Shown here one piece after another: positions 32,738 to 44,874 of a stretch of 64,000 nucleotides of DNA. Below the pieces are notes generated by a model. That model worked only from the letters and a program-made list of their open reading frames with translations. It did not search any database and was not told the DNA's origin. Origin of the DNA: Nematopogon swammerdamellus (taxonomy: Eukaryota; Arthropoda; Insecta; Lepidoptera; Adelidae); assembly GCA_946902875.1 (NCBI GenBank), contig OX336354.1, positions 10,327,247 through 10,391,246 of the forward strand. The letters run 5' to 3'. The first letter of the stretch is position 1, and every line of letters starts with the position of its first letter. A program made the position numbers and the translations under genes.

Positions 32738-33591
32738 AGTGCTTCATAAGGATATTGCGGAGGTTTCCTCGCAGTATACAGATCTAAAATGTTTCAATAT
32801 GAGATAACGCGATCGCATTGTTCAGCAAAACGCGAACGATATACCAAAACGCTCGAGCCAGACCCAACAGTAATAAAACTCGAAACACATGCTAACACAC
32901 TTTCACAACCAAATAAAAGGGCAATAAACGCGGAGGCAAACAAGTGAGCCGTTCTCGAGTTTCTGTGTTCCCTTCTAAACGATTCATTTCTAGATAGTAT
33001 TGCATTCATTGTTGCATTTCTAACCATAAAATGGGAAAGTCTGGCGGAACATGCCGGTTAAATGGAAACATTTGAAATTGTAATGAACACTTGGTCTCTT
33101 CAAATAGCAAGAAAATGCATGGAAATAGACACTTAAAATTTTGCTTTGCTTTTACGTTGAAACAAAGTAGAGTACCTAAATATAGTGGGTCAAATTACGC
33201 AAAGACTACCAGATATACCGTGCCAGCAAAAGTTTCAATCAGAACATCTTTAATTATTTATTCTTCTATTTGTTTCTTGTTTCCCACACCAGTTCTCATT
33301 AAACAATAGTTATGATAAATGGAATCCAGTTATCATTTCCCATGAACTCTACTGTTCGCAATTTACAAGAAACAATACAAATTAACAGGTTAGCGAACAA
33401 TGAAACCTTCGTGTAGTGGAATTACCATCGTTTCGAACATTCCCTCTGTTCGGTATATATGTAGTTGTTATCTTTTCACTGAAATGCTGGTTCGCCTTGA
33501 CCTAATGCATTGACGTTACTGTAGCTTATGCCTACTTCTAACTGTTGTCTGTTACCGTTTTAAATTTCGACGAAATATTGGGTTTCCGGTG

Positions 33592-33690
33592 GCTAGGCAG
33601 AGACAACGGATCTCCGCGTGCCACGATCCTGTTATCCTGACACACCTCTGCCGCCTCTTCCACTCTCATAATGTTCTTCATGCATGCTCG
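33592..33690 (-). repeat. fragment of SINE head type D
   Basis: Complement of the D head: GGCAGAGACAACGGATCTCC, GCGTGCCACGATCCTG and TGACACACC, then CCACTCTCATAATG..TTCATGCATGCTC, which has a counterpart at 44710-44745. Confidence 0.55.
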
Positions 33691-33884
33691 TCAGTTACAC
33701 AGGTACTACGCATTTGACCCTTTTTGAGCACATTTGAATTTTCAACTCTAATAACTCCTATTAGTAAATAGTCACGTTTTAAACTTTGACATCAATATTA
33801 GTGCAGTCGCTATTGCAACTTTTAACATTTAAACATGTATTTGGACCACATACTTAATTTGGAGTATTTGAACTATTCGACCTT

Positions 33885-34256
33885 ACGGGTGGCCGAGTGG
33901 TTTGGGCACCGGCTTCTCATGCGAGAGGTCCAGGGTTCGAATCCGGTCGGCGTGAACCAATGACTTTTTCTGACGAAAAAAATTTAAGTACATATCTACA
34001 CCTGCTGCTTCACCGTTCGGAACCGGTGTAAAACTGTAGGTCCCTTCCCTTGCCCCTTACTAGGTGGTAGGCTCAAATTTTAGCCGACTGGGTTGATACC
34101 GCCGTACGGGATGTAAGACGACCGCATAGCAGCCTCGGTTGTGTTATCCTCTAGTCCACTGTCCAATATAGCCAGCAATCCAGGGAAGTCTCCGGCACTA
34201 TACCTTCTCGGAGGTAATATTGGCTGGTCAGAGCATGTGCTTTGGCCCCTCGATTT
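33885..34256 (+). mobile_element. SINE type T, full length (tRNA-derived head)
   Basis: The head at 33885-33952 has tRNA box A (GTGGCCGAGTGG) and a perfect box B (GGTTCGAATCC). The shared core follows (GTAAAACTGTAGGTCCCTTC, TTACTAGGTGGTAGG, GGGTTGATACC), then the T-type tail with GACCGCATAGCAGCCTCGG, AGTCTCCGGCAC and TGGCTGGTCAGAGCATG. RNA polymerase III promoter boxes are intact, while the body is somewhat diverged. Confidence 0.85.
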
Positions 34257-34289
34257 AAGGTTAAACTCAGTATTAGGTGCAATTATAAT

Positions 34290-34343
34290 GAAATGGTTGC
34301 CGTGATGTGCGAGTATGATGAAATGTTTGCCGTGATGTGCAAG
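34290..34343 (+). repeat. 30-bp minisatellite, left part
   Basis: Units ATGATGAAATGTTTGCCGTG-ATGTGCAAGT repeat twice here and continue after the hAT element at 36651-36700. The hAT insertion split the array. Confidence 0.8.
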
Positions 34344-34601
34344 CAGTGGCGGCTGGTGACCTATGGGACTGGGTGTGCGCTAGCTACTTAGTACTATACC
34401 CAAACGTGAATCTAATGGATACCGCGGTCTTGACTTATTTGCAAAAATTATGTACCCACCCAGCGTCCTAATTGCTCGAAGAACCAAAGCGACACTTCAC
34501 TGCGCGCGCAGTGGCCACGAGCGAGCCGCGCCTCCCGCGCACCCGCGCGCGAGGCGTCGCCCGCGCCCGCCCGGCCAGACAGCGTGCGGTACTGATATTA
34601 A

Positions 34602-35476
34602 CAGTGTTGCCAGCGGGGTCTTGTCAAAAGTTACCTCAAATAGAAAAAAAGTAACCTTTTCGTGTGAAAAGTAACCTTTCATTTTTTTCAGTTAGTAATG
34701 TATTCAAAGTTGATGGATAATGTTGGTTGTATTAACTTACAGATATGTGAATGATTTAGTGGTTTTCCATTTTAAGTTGCATTTTACTAGCTAAACACTT
34801 GAAATTAAGGTCATAAAATGTTAATTACACTGAACTAAAAAGGATAGACCCAACATACTGATTGGATTGAAATATTTTTTTAGGAATCGTTTAAAAATAT
34901 GTGTAAAAAAATACTTTTCAATTCAAACCACTATGTAAGTAGGCCTGACCGACACAAACAAACAAAACTAAACTTTCTTTCATTCATCGACCAACACGAC
35001 ACCACGATCGACACGACTGGAGGCGACACGAACGAACGACAGCAAACGAACTCGAAAAGAGCGAATTAGATTGATCGAGCAAGCAAGCGATACGCTTTTG
35101 TGATTTGGTTATTCCACCCTTTAGTGTGAGAGAGAAAGGCGTATTTTTAACATGTTTTTAGAATACACACAGAACCACGACGATTTACGAGCGAAGTGTT
35201 GCGTTGCCAACATGAAAAAAATATAAAACAGAGTTCTGCCCACAGAACTCGCATTGAATCCACAGTAAAGTATAATATAATAGTCTGTGGCACAAACCCA
35301 GATCTATTTCCGCCGTTTAATCGGTTTCGTGTAAGAAAAGAAATTAAAAATTTATTATGCAAATTAATTCTGAAAAATCACCTAAAAGTAACCTTTTGAG
35401 TCGTGTAACCTAGAAGTAACCTTTCAGCGTTAAAAGTAACCTAAAAGGTTACAAAAGTAACCTTCTGGCAACGCTG
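34602..35476. mobile_element. second hAT element nested in the first
   Basis: The 8-bp target duplication GATATTAA lies at 34594-34601 and 35477-35484. Terminal repeats are CAGTGTTGCCAG (start) and CTGGCAACGCTG (end), complementary except for one base. Near both ends lie clustered copies of AAAGTAACCTTT-like sequence (34648, 34668 on the left; 35386, 35418, 35436, 35453 on the right), as expected of subterminal transposase-binding repeats. Only 875 bp, without transposase. Confidence 0.9.
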
Positions 35477-35929
35477 GATATTAATGTTTGTGTCGCGTCG
35501 GTGTCGCGTCCTTGCCGCGCCGGGCAATGAAGAAAACTTCACAATGTACATGTTAACTGACGAAAAGTCGTTCAAACTGCTAAAAAACGGATTTGCAAAA
35601 CATCCCCGCGCGGCGGCGCGGCGATTGTCGGTCGACCGACGCGTCACGCGACGACGGGTCTCGCCCCGAACTGAGAGGCGCGGCGCGCCAAACAACGCCT
35701 GCCTAGCTCTTTGGGTGATTCCATTTTTTGACTTTACCTAAAATAACAAAATATTTTCGTAACGCATTAATGTTTGTCGTAACATTCGAATATTTTATAA
35801 ATTACCATTCGAATATGTATCAAATCGATATTCGAATAATTCAAATATTCAATTGCAAACTCGATCTGTTATATATAAGAAACAACCCATATTCCAAAAA
35901 TGGACTCGCCTGTCGAGTCGTGCAACAGC

Positions 35930-36080
35930 GTATAGTGCACGGGACGGATCTCGGCGTGTCGTCGCCGCAGCGGGCGACCCGCCACGCGAATGCACTATAC
36001 AAGTACGGTGCGGGTGCGAGGGAGAACACTGACGAACCGCTGCGGAGGCGACACGCCGAGATCCGCCCCGCGCATTATAC
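35930..36080. repeat. internal inverted repeat within the outer hAT element
   Basis: Left arm 35930-35973 (GTATAGTGCACGGGACGGAT, CTCGGCGTGTCG) and right arm 36037-36080 are complementary at about 39 of 44 positions. TGCACTATAC at 35991-36000 is a further complement of the outer part of the left arm. Confidence 0.8.
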
Positions 36081-36650
36081 GTACATGTAGGTACTTAGCG
36101 CTTGTGTGTATCTTCGACCCAGAGTTTGGATCGCCCCCGCCGCGCCCGCGCGCTCCCGCCCGCACGTGCCCGCGGTCGGGTTCACGATCTCGGCTTACTT
36201 CGGCTCATCGTCGGCTGGCTCGGTCGCGACGTGTCGCACGCGCGTCTATCCACAATATACTGTCCTTCTTTTTCCGTCGTGTGTCACACGCAGAACGCAA
36301 CCTTGTTCCACACATAATCGTATGAAGAGTGTTTTGTTTCACGCGGCGGGGCAGCGGCGTTAGACATTTTCTCATAGTATCAATACAAGAGACGTTCGCG
36401 GTGTTTTCTAATGCACTCGGCGGAGGCGAGCTCGGCGGCGCGGCGATGCGTAGTATGTAGTACGTATTACGTACAGCAAAATCGTGCCTTGTTGTCTAGG
36501 AAATAGGAACGAATTCAGTTTGATATTTTTACTTCGATCGGTGATATTCATGGAAATGTTTAATATTTTAATTTGTTTATTTCTTTCGGGTGAAGGCGCT
36601 GTTTTGTGGTAGTGCGGCGCACGAGTGCACTTAAGGGCCAGCCGCCACTG

Positions 36651-36702
36651 TGTGCAAGTATGATGAAATGGTTGCCGTCATGTGCAAGTATGATGAAATT
36701 GT
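36651..36702 (+). repeat. 30-bp minisatellite, right part
   Basis: Continues the array of 34290-34343: GTGCAAGTATGATGAAATGG then TTGCCGTCATGTGCAAGTATG. Together they make at least three and a half units interrupted by the hAT element. Confidence 0.75.
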
Positions 36703-39379
36703 AGACTCAGTATTACGCTTTTACGCTTTTCTTAGGCATTTTCTTACAAATTGAGTAATTTAAAACATTGCGTAAGACTAAAGTAATATAAGTATTTTGT
36801 TTTAAATGACCAAAGAAGGCAAAGACTTCGGTCCTTAAGTAGATCTAGTGAAAATGAACCCATTTATTCCTTAATCGCCTACTGACAATAATTGTCGTCC
36901 TATTTTCTCTTAATTTAGCCAGCTGCTAACTGCAACAGCGTAAGCTTTGCTCTAGCATACCAGACCAATTTACATCAATTAACAAATATACTGTGAAAAT
37001 TGAATTCGTTTCGGCCTAGAATGCTGCATTTTAATCGTACTATGTATGACTCTACGAATGTGGCCTTGTAGACACACTACATATATATTTTATTTTAGCC
37101 TTGTATACTCACTTTGAATCATGAAAATGTTTGTCACTCATGCAATTTCTTGGTAATGCATAGTGAATACTTGTGCGGTTTTTTTTTTCAAATTTATTTT
37201 TCCAGAGAACTTAGTACTTGTATACTGACAGGCGCTATCTCTGGCTCCGTCTGTGCTAAAGGCGGCCCAAGAACAAAGGTTCTAGTATTTCACGTTTTAA
37301 CTCCCTACTCTACTATATTAATTAGCGTTATTGTAAGTAAAACCCTTCAGGAAGACGTTCATTATAAATATAAATGCATTATTAAAATTTAATTAGCACA
37401 TAAACATATAGATAAACGCTTAAGAGGATTCTACTAGTCAAACCGCGTGATCCGTTCTGGGTAACTTTCAAAACCTAAGAGAAAGGAGGTATAAATGTGA
37501 ATATTCATCTAATAAGGCAGGGGTAGTGTTGAGTTGAGTACTTATTGTGTATCTCAATGTTTTATACAACACTGACGGGAATACTTTTTTATTTGAATTA
37601 AATGTCATAAAAAAATGTGTAAGCGTTTTTAGGGATTGCGTTGACCAAAAATTTATGTTTTTAACATTACGCTAATAAATCGCAAATGCTTCATCACCGC
37701 TCTCCTAACATACGGCGTTGTGTGCGGAGATATCTCGTTCGCTTTCGTTGGATGGGCGGGCAAAGTATTTAGGTATAAGTTTCCTCTTAATTCAGTATTG
37801 GTACAGTAGAGAAGTAGATAGTGAAGGAGAAGAGAAGAAACATAATACACTGGGAACTTTAAAACTCCCAGAAGCGTTTGAAGATCGCACGCTTGAAGCC
37901 ACTACATTAAAATAATAAAGAGGCACTTCAAGCCGTTCACTCACACGGACGAACAGTAGACGTTATTTCAATAACAATACTTCTCCTTCCGATGCTTCTG
38001 TTGTAAGATCTACACTGACTCAAAACAATGGTCAGAAACAATCAGTCATTATGGACTTGAGATCCGTCTATAGAGAATTGAGTGTAAACTTGAACAAGCT
38101 TAAACGAAACGGAAGAGAATGAAAATATGTAGACTTGAACGAGCTTCGGAAGAATATACAGTAAGGCTAATAAAGTCTAAGACAAGTTTACTGAACGCAT
38201 ACTGACGAAATCAAATATCCTTCCTGCATCCTTGAAATTTTATCTACATATTTTCAAATATGCTTTGAATATTATAGCGATAAATGAAATGCCTGTAATG
38301 TTGAACGAATGAAGAGACTAAATTACGATCGATCAATGTCATCGCATCAGTAGTGACTATCGTGCTATTTTTCGATCATTCAAATACCTCAAGCTGGTTT
38401 TTAAGGCCACGCTGATCGTCCCTTTGTGTTTAATGTGGAATATTTAAATAAGTCTAATTGATTGCCCCATTGGATGGACGTTTAAATTTGAATATTATAA
38501 TATTAACTTACAGTTTCCCATCAGTGTCATTGGTCAGACATTCCTCCTTATTTATCATCTCTCCACTATAACTGACATCATTTATTCCAAATGCCACGAT
38601 TTGCATAACACCACCGTGGACACCGGCGCGGACGCATGTGGCTTCGTTCACTTTATTTTGACTCTCACGTTTGAATCTTGTTACGTATGCACGTTATAAA
38701 TAAAAGTGTCTTAACACTATTAAATTTAAAACTCATTTATGACGTAACACAGCACAGCACACTTCTCGATCAACGGAACATCAGTTGGAACTTTTGAGTC
38801 AAAATCACGTGGATTGAGGAAAACCTCACCTAATATACGATTTAGTAGAAGCGACTAAAGGTTTGAGTCACACGATTCACTTGTCCACGCATCGGAGCCG
38901 ACTGGCGCGGCGAGTCTTGCACATGCCGACTCCTATTGATAAGGAGACTCGTCACAATTGCATGCCCTCATACACACGCATACACACATACACAGAAGAC
39001 GACACTTATCGAATCGCTCCTCGAATAAATGGTATCAATTTTCTCATGAACGCCAATTGAGACTACGGGCCTATTTGAAATCCGACGGCGAACTGATCTA
39101 ACTTTTTGTCGGCTCTCAAAACCGCTTTAAATAAGTTTCGTAAAGTGTTGTACCGTGAAAGGAATGCTTTGTTGCGAGATAGTCTGCGTGACTGAGTTTT
39201 TTTGATAACGGAAGAGTTTGAAAAGCGGAGGTGGCGATAAGAAGCAAGGTAAGCCGGTAGATAAACTCTTGGCCTTATGTTATAGCCCGCTCCGTCCTGC
39301 CGTAGCTGTTACTACTGATTGGTCTAACGTTGGCTTTCGTTCGGCTATCGTTACCTTGAGCTGTTAATTGATGTTCTTT
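36703..39379. other. no gene or repeat recognised
   Basis: AT-rich intergenic or intronic DNA without convincing exons. Open frames up to 92 codons (37114-37392) lack coding character. A CACACA-rich patch near 38970-38995. If the ANKS1 gene extends upstream of the window, this is within its large intron. Confidence 0.45.
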
Positions 39380-39640
39380 TTTATGAAACCTTATGATTGG
39401 CTACATAGCACTGCGACCGTGATGCCAACCCATTGCACCATGTTTCTGATGGAACTAGGTACCATGTAAGTCTTTTCTTGTGATCGTGTTGTCTGCCTAT
39501 ACTGAGCAATGCGAACAATTATTCACAGCCGTTTCAACCAATTTTCATTCAATGCTGTTATCAATGCGTCCAGGTTATAGTAACTTATTATAAGGAAAGA
39601 AAGGAAAGGAACTTTAGCGATTTATTGCATGATGATTATG
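39380..39640 (-). mobile_element. SINE type A, strongly diverged
   Basis: TTATGAAACC, TTGGCTACATAGC, GTGATGCCAACCCATTGCACC, GAACTAGGTACCATGTAAG and CATTCAATGC follow the A tail and core with many changes. One of three similarly old minus-strand copies (39660-39785, 40074-40310). Confidence 0.55.
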
Positions 39641-39659
39641 TCATGTGACGTATTCCTGT

Positions 39660-39785
39660 TATTTTATTGAAACTCACAAGGTTGCTACATCATTACAACA
39701 ACCGTGATATCAGCCCTTGGTTCTAGATGCCATGTCCTGCCAGCTACACTAACTGGGCCGAAAACACGAATCTTATCTTGTGTTT
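39660..39785 (-). mobile_element. SINE type A, diverged tail
   Basis: ATTGAAACTCACAAGG, TTGCTACATCA, CCGTGATATCAGCCC, TAGATGCCATGTCC and GCCGAAAACACGAA keep the order of the A tail. Confidence 0.55.
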
Positions 39786-40073
39786 AAAGTTTATCGTCTA
39801 TGCTTGTTTGAATTGCATATTTTAGATCATAGTTAATTTCATCGATAAGAAGATTAAAAACATTGTAATTTACGAGTAGGTATGTTAGTGGCATATTTAA
39901 ATGTTCATTCTATTTTCATTTTTTACAACAGATAATGTGCTAAATTTTTCATACTTCAACTCTACATGTTATCTAGAAAGTTATAGATTTTGACAAATGG
40001 AACTCATAATTTTACGTGTTATTAACGTTCAAGTTTTTAGGCAGCAACATCGGAAAGTGAAAAAAAAAACATT

Positions 40074-40310
40074 ATTTATTGAAACTGGTATGATTGGCTA
40101 CATCACCAACTGCATCCGTCATGTCGATGTCAACCCATCACACCTTGTTCCTCTACGAACTACGTGCCCTGTCAATGTTTCCTATCCTATAAATAAGTGA
40201 ACCCACTGGCTAGACTGGACGAAAAACACGGGAACATAGCTCTTTCGATCGACCTCATGCATTGCGTTCGTACCCATGGAACATGCTTAACTTTATCAGC
40301 TAGTAAGGTA
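40074..40310 (-). mobile_element. SINE type A, diverged
   Basis: ATTGAAACTGGTATGATTGG, CTACATCACCAACTGCATCC, GGACGAAAAACACGGGA and TAGCTCTTTCGATCGACC in the order of the family. A 20-base insertion of AT-rich DNA separates the tail and core. Confidence 0.55.
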
Positions 40311-43151
40311 AGAGACCTCTAGCCTAGCAATATGCTCAGTAGTTGTGTGAAGAGTTTGTGTGTCACTGTTCACAAGTATAATATTATCTTCATCATTCAT
40401 TACAGGTGTTGAAATAACAATAGTAAATTCCGTTTATTAATTTAGATTTATCACAATGTTATTGCGAAACGCACCCACATACAATGCCTTTTATTTACGT
40501 CTAATGCAAGAAACCAGTTTGACCAGTACAACGGTTTTTATATATATTTTTAAGTTCGAGAAGTTGCAAGATGGGCAATGTCATATTGGACTGACATTTT
40601 GTTAATCAATAAAATACTGTTCAGCTTTGTAAATGTTATCACAATAGTTTAATGTTCAAACTACGAGTACCTACCTATCCACATTTTCGTGACCTTCCCA
40701 CACCGCACATGTATTTGAGCAATCATCAGTCTTCCCATAAAGTCATAATGGAAGCTTATGTATGAAGTGAAAACATTATTAAATAACCGACTATTAAGTA
40801 TACATACATTTATTTATTAACTCCAACAAATGAAGACTTCAGTACAAGGGCATCGAGCCACCGCGCCTGTTTACCACGTGTGCTCATGTTCGCAGGAGTT
40901 CGCAGATTAAACCAATTATTAAACTCTATTGAGTGAAACATAAGGTTGAGTATGGAAAACAACGCGAGCGTTGTGTATTGCGGGATTGAACCAAAAGGCA
41001 TGACAGATATATCGAAACTACGTGACAAGTTAATCACGTCTTCTTTAATCTGTGCTGATTATAACGCAATTGGTGATGAAACCATTTTAAATGCTGTTGA
41101 TACTCGTACCTATGTATGAAAATTTATTGCAAACAACTGAAGTGTTGGCACACCAACTGTTGTATTAAATATTGATGGTATGGAAAAAGAGAATTATAAT
41201 AAAGCTCAATTAGATTTAACTTTTTAATTAATTCTGCACCACGTTTTGAACATTGAAAAGCTTTAAGGGGTAACTAATAAAATTATAACAAACTGTAGGT
41301 AGGTATCATACAGGCCCTAGATGCCCTAGGCCTATATTTCAAAAGTTTAATTTAAACAAACGATAAAAATAGAATACATAGGTACATGGTATGTATGACT
41401 GACATTATTCAAATTCCCGAGACAAAAATGTTTCAAAATGAACACGCACTGAACACGTGACGGGTAACATAATACGGGAATTTCTTACTATACGTAAAAT
41501 TCAAAATTACTGAAATGAATTAACCGCCGAGATGCTTTCATTCAGTTAATATCTCTAATTACAAGTAAAGAAGAAATATATTTCTTTGGAGAGCTAGAGA
41601 AATTAAGCTATCAACACGAATTTTAATAGTCTTCCGATGGTTTACGGTTTTGAGTTCACATTTTTTATCCAGATGTGGAAAAAAGGGACTGGATTTACTG
41701 GTTCTATTTTAAAACTTTTACGTCTTATTTTGTAGTATTTTAGTAGGTTTGGGTTGTGATTAGACCGTAATTACTTTACTGTTTCTATATTTATTTGTTT
41801 TGGACGATAGGGTTGTTGGGAAACATTGTTTGTTTTTGTTTCACACTGTTTGCCACTGTCTACTCTAGTGTCTTCGTGTTTGTTAGCCTTTTAAAGTTTC
41901 TTCTTAATGTTCTTAGTATAGCTTTCGTTGATAGAACCATTGGAAACGATTCCATCAATTGCACAAGTAAGTTTAAGTAAGTATGTACATAAAATAATCA
42001 TGAAACCTAATTCAGATTTTTCAACCTTGTTAGCTAAGGATCAACTGAATAAATAATGACTATCACACTTACGTTGCTAATCACAAAGATTACAAATAAA
42101 AGTTGCTAAACGGTAGATCGATACAGATAATATGGAATATATCCTCGTAGATCTACCTGCGATAACCGCTCAAGCGGCACTGTGGTCACCATTCTGTCTG
42201 GCACAGTTGATGACTTAACCTCAACTGACAGGTACCTACTTGCAGGTTTTTCTCAATCGAGCGATGACTAAACTTCAACGTAGTAAGAAAACTACTTGGT
42301 TCCAGTACAGAGGCGATTTTGTATGTCTGGAATTTATTAGCTAAGTGAAAAATGCTTTACTAATTTAACAAGCATATTTAATAGGTGGAGACTCAACGGG
42401 TGAAGGATATAATTGACGAAATAAATTTCACAGGACACACACAATTCGTTCTCTACCTAAAGACATTAAAAATTGTATTTAGTTTTAAACCAACATTGTC
42501 TAATATTGTACAATTTTAACTTTTAAGTTTTTAGCCAGCAACATATAGAGTGAAGAAAATCTGAATATTGATTGAATAATAAATGTTTATGTTTCTAGTA
42601 CATACGTTTAGTGCTAAAGTACTCAACAATGACGAACGATTCCACAACAACAAAACTATAAAAAAGTTGCAAGCTAAATAAAGTATTTTGTTTTTTTTTT
42701 ACTCCACCGCACATCCAGGACATGGCAGTGGACCTTTGCAGTCTGCAGATGGTACAGAACCGGGTTCAACGACTCAGTGCGGCATTACACCAAGATGCAA
42801 TTTATAGCACCTGCTAGCCTTGCGCAGCGTTCCACAGGGAGCGTTGTCACCGCAACTATATGTCGATAAAGCTTGTGCCGAAGGTTATCTAGGAGAGTTG
42901 GATCTTCTGGAGTCAAGTAATAGGTCGTGGTTTACTTTGATAGGTAATGGTTAGTTAGCTAGGCACGGTAAACTGAACATTCCTGTTTACTGAAACTCTC
43001 CCAAATATTTATATTGATTTATTCGGGATGTCACCACCCAAAACCCGATTAACTCCTGTTAGTTCCATGAGAAATGCCACTTTAACCGACAGATAATTGT
43101 TAACCGAAACTTAAATAATGATAAAAAAGGGATACAGTCATCAGTTACATA
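40311..43151. other. no gene recognised
   Basis: AT-rich. At 42693-42890 there is a GC-richer segment in which GTTCCACAGGGAGCGTTGTC reads VPQGALSP, like the reverse-transcriptase motif, but no longer frame supports it. Otherwise I see nothing. Confidence 0.4.
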
Positions 43152-43514
43152 AGGTGTTTCGTTAGTCATGTCAAAAATTTCGGGAGGGTTACATACACAC
43201 TCAAACACTTTACGTAAAAAAAAAATATGTTTATAGGAGCATTTTTTCTCCTAACAAAAAATATTAAATCAAATAAGTAGCTGTAAAAACCAATCATAGT
43301 GACCTTGTGACTTACTTACAACAAACAGCTATTCTGCGTTTGAACATAGTACGGTCATTGACCGCGTACAATGCCACAGGTTAAGTTTAGGTAGCAAACA
43401 TGTTTTGTTAAATTTCTCGAAAAGTAATGCTAAAAACATTTAATTTTTTTTTTGCGTAACGTGTTTATTATAAGTAACCCTCCCGAAATTTTCGATATGA
43501 CTAACGAAACACCT
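43152..43514. mobile_element. 363-bp MITE with about 41-bp terminal inverted repeats
   Basis: Ends AGGTGTTTCGTTAGTCATGT and its complement, the inverted repeat running on to AATTTCGGGAGGGTTAC with few mismatches. TA lies on each side (43150-43151 and 43515-43516). AGG-type ends with TA duplication suggest the Tc1/mariner group. No coding capacity. Confidence 0.8.
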
Positions 43515-44192
43515 TATATAAAACAAGTTGTGAGACAATTCAGAGTTAAGTTCCATTAAATCTCGTAATATTTTGTGGAGATTTTTCTGATATGAAATTA
43601 GGAATTTGTTTTTTTCTAGTTCTACAGTGAAACCGTATGTAAATCGATAAAGTGATTCTCGAGTTATAAGGATATTCATATTTACACGGTCAATCGCCGA
43701 TCGCCCGTAGAAACGCTTAATTTTTTAGGATTATTCATTTAGCCATCGTCGACCATTGATGGGTCTACCACACAAGGGATCGTGCGCATGCGCTGCCCTA
43801 CGCTATTATTTATTGCTGGGCGTTTTAAAGGCGATAGGCGATCTTTAAAAAAAGTAAAATATGAGCTGGTGGTACAGGCATGATGTTATGCACGCGGTTT
43901 TTATTTCGAAACGTAAAACATTAGTTCTAGCCTAGCTTATTACGATCAGCAGCAGTGTTGTAGTTATAATTATCGAGGTAGAGTTTCATTATTATCATAA
44001 TAATAGTCCCACTGCACTGACTGAAACGAACCAACCGTATTTTAAGCGACTAAAAAAATTCTCCTTTATAAAAAAAAATTACTGTTTCTTTTATTATAAG
44101 TACATGTTAACCAGTTACCAGTAACCTCCTGGGAGTGGCATCAAGGAGCGGTATACAAGGAAAGATTTACTCAATGTTAAATTTTATAAAAC

Positions 44193-44609
44193 ATGTCTTA
44201 TTCGAAAATTTCACACGCCTATTTTTCAATATCTTACGTACACCGGTGCGGTTCTACCACTAGACCCCTAGTTATTTCCACCTTCGCTTCATTGTATTTA
44301 CGAAACGGTTGTCTTAATTGCGAATATGAACTTGACTCCAGCAATAATTCTGCTTACGAATCGTTCGTGCGAAAGGCGATCAAACTACCGACCGACCAGT
44401 CGACAAGATTTTATGTCTACAATAAACAGCGAGACGGCCCACTACCAAGCCTACTACGCATTAATAAAGCATATTTATTACGTCCTCACAAGTTTCTTTA
44501 CTATCCTCGTAACTCAAGGACTTTGTACTGCGATCGTCACTTGGATAATTTTTACGATATTTGTTATTATTTCGAAAACGATGTTGTTTTGTTGACGATG
44601 CGTAGTTGA
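44193..44609 (+). CDS. uncharacterised open frames (138 and 89 codons overlapping)
   Basis: A 138-codon frame starts at an ATG at 44193. In another frame of the same strand, 44326-44595 encodes 89 codons whose end is strongly hydrophobic (YVLTSFFTILVTQGLCTAIV, then TWIIFTIFVIISKTM), enough for two membrane segments. I recognise neither. Only one of the two frames can be real. The region is less AT-rich than its flanks and has no repeat that I recognise, and a splice donor is not obvious at the 3' end. A decayed chemoreceptor-like or other membrane-protein exon is possible for the 89-codon frame, but this is speculation from hydrophobicity only. Confidence 0.15.
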   Translation: MSYSKISHAYFSISYVHRCGSTTRPLVISTFASLYLRNGCLNCEYELDSSNNSAYESFVRKAIKLPTDQSTRFYVYNKQRDGPLPSLLRINKAYLLRPHKFLYYPRNSRTLYCDRHLDNFYDICYYFENDVVLLTMRS

Positions 44610-44874
44610 GGCAGTGATTGGAGACATAACTTCACGCCTGTCTTCCAATGGGTCAGGCAGGCAAACAATAGAGCTCTACATTCCTTCTGACTCTCCTTTG
44701 AAGTATCTTCTACACTCATGTTTTTCATACATGCTCTTCGGTTGCGGCAGGTAGTGTGAGGATTGTTATATAATGCCCGATCTAATTGTAATAATTTTAC
44801 ACATCAATCAATATCAATCATCATCAATATCATCAATATTAATATCAATACTATCATCATATCATTCAATACCA

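Larger units (their letters stand above)
34344..36650. mobile_element. hAT transposon (non-autonomous), outer element
   Basis: The 8-bp target duplication TGTGCAAG lies at 34336-34343 and 36651-36658. Terminal inverted repeats are CAGTGGCGGCTGG (34344-34356) and its exact complement (36638-36650). An 8-bp duplication and CAGTGGCGG ends are typical of hAT elements. Excluding the nested element it is about 1.42 kb, CpG-rich, with no transposase motif. Its GC-rich open frames (34450-34680, 35484-36360) are by-products of composition. It contains an internal inverted repeat at 35930-36080. Confidence 0.9.

Noticed and set aside
34450..36363. Several GC-rich Arg/Pro-rich frames
   Set aside because: They lie in CpG-rich hAT DNA, occur in all frames and show no transposase or other motif; explained by composition.
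42693..42900. Reverse-transcriptase fragment suggested by VPQGALSP
   Set aside because: Only a short motif; neighbouring residues do not continue the domain in any frame.
43440..43679. 79-codon minus-strand frame
   Set aside because: Starts inside the right end of the 363-bp MITE and has no recognisable domain.
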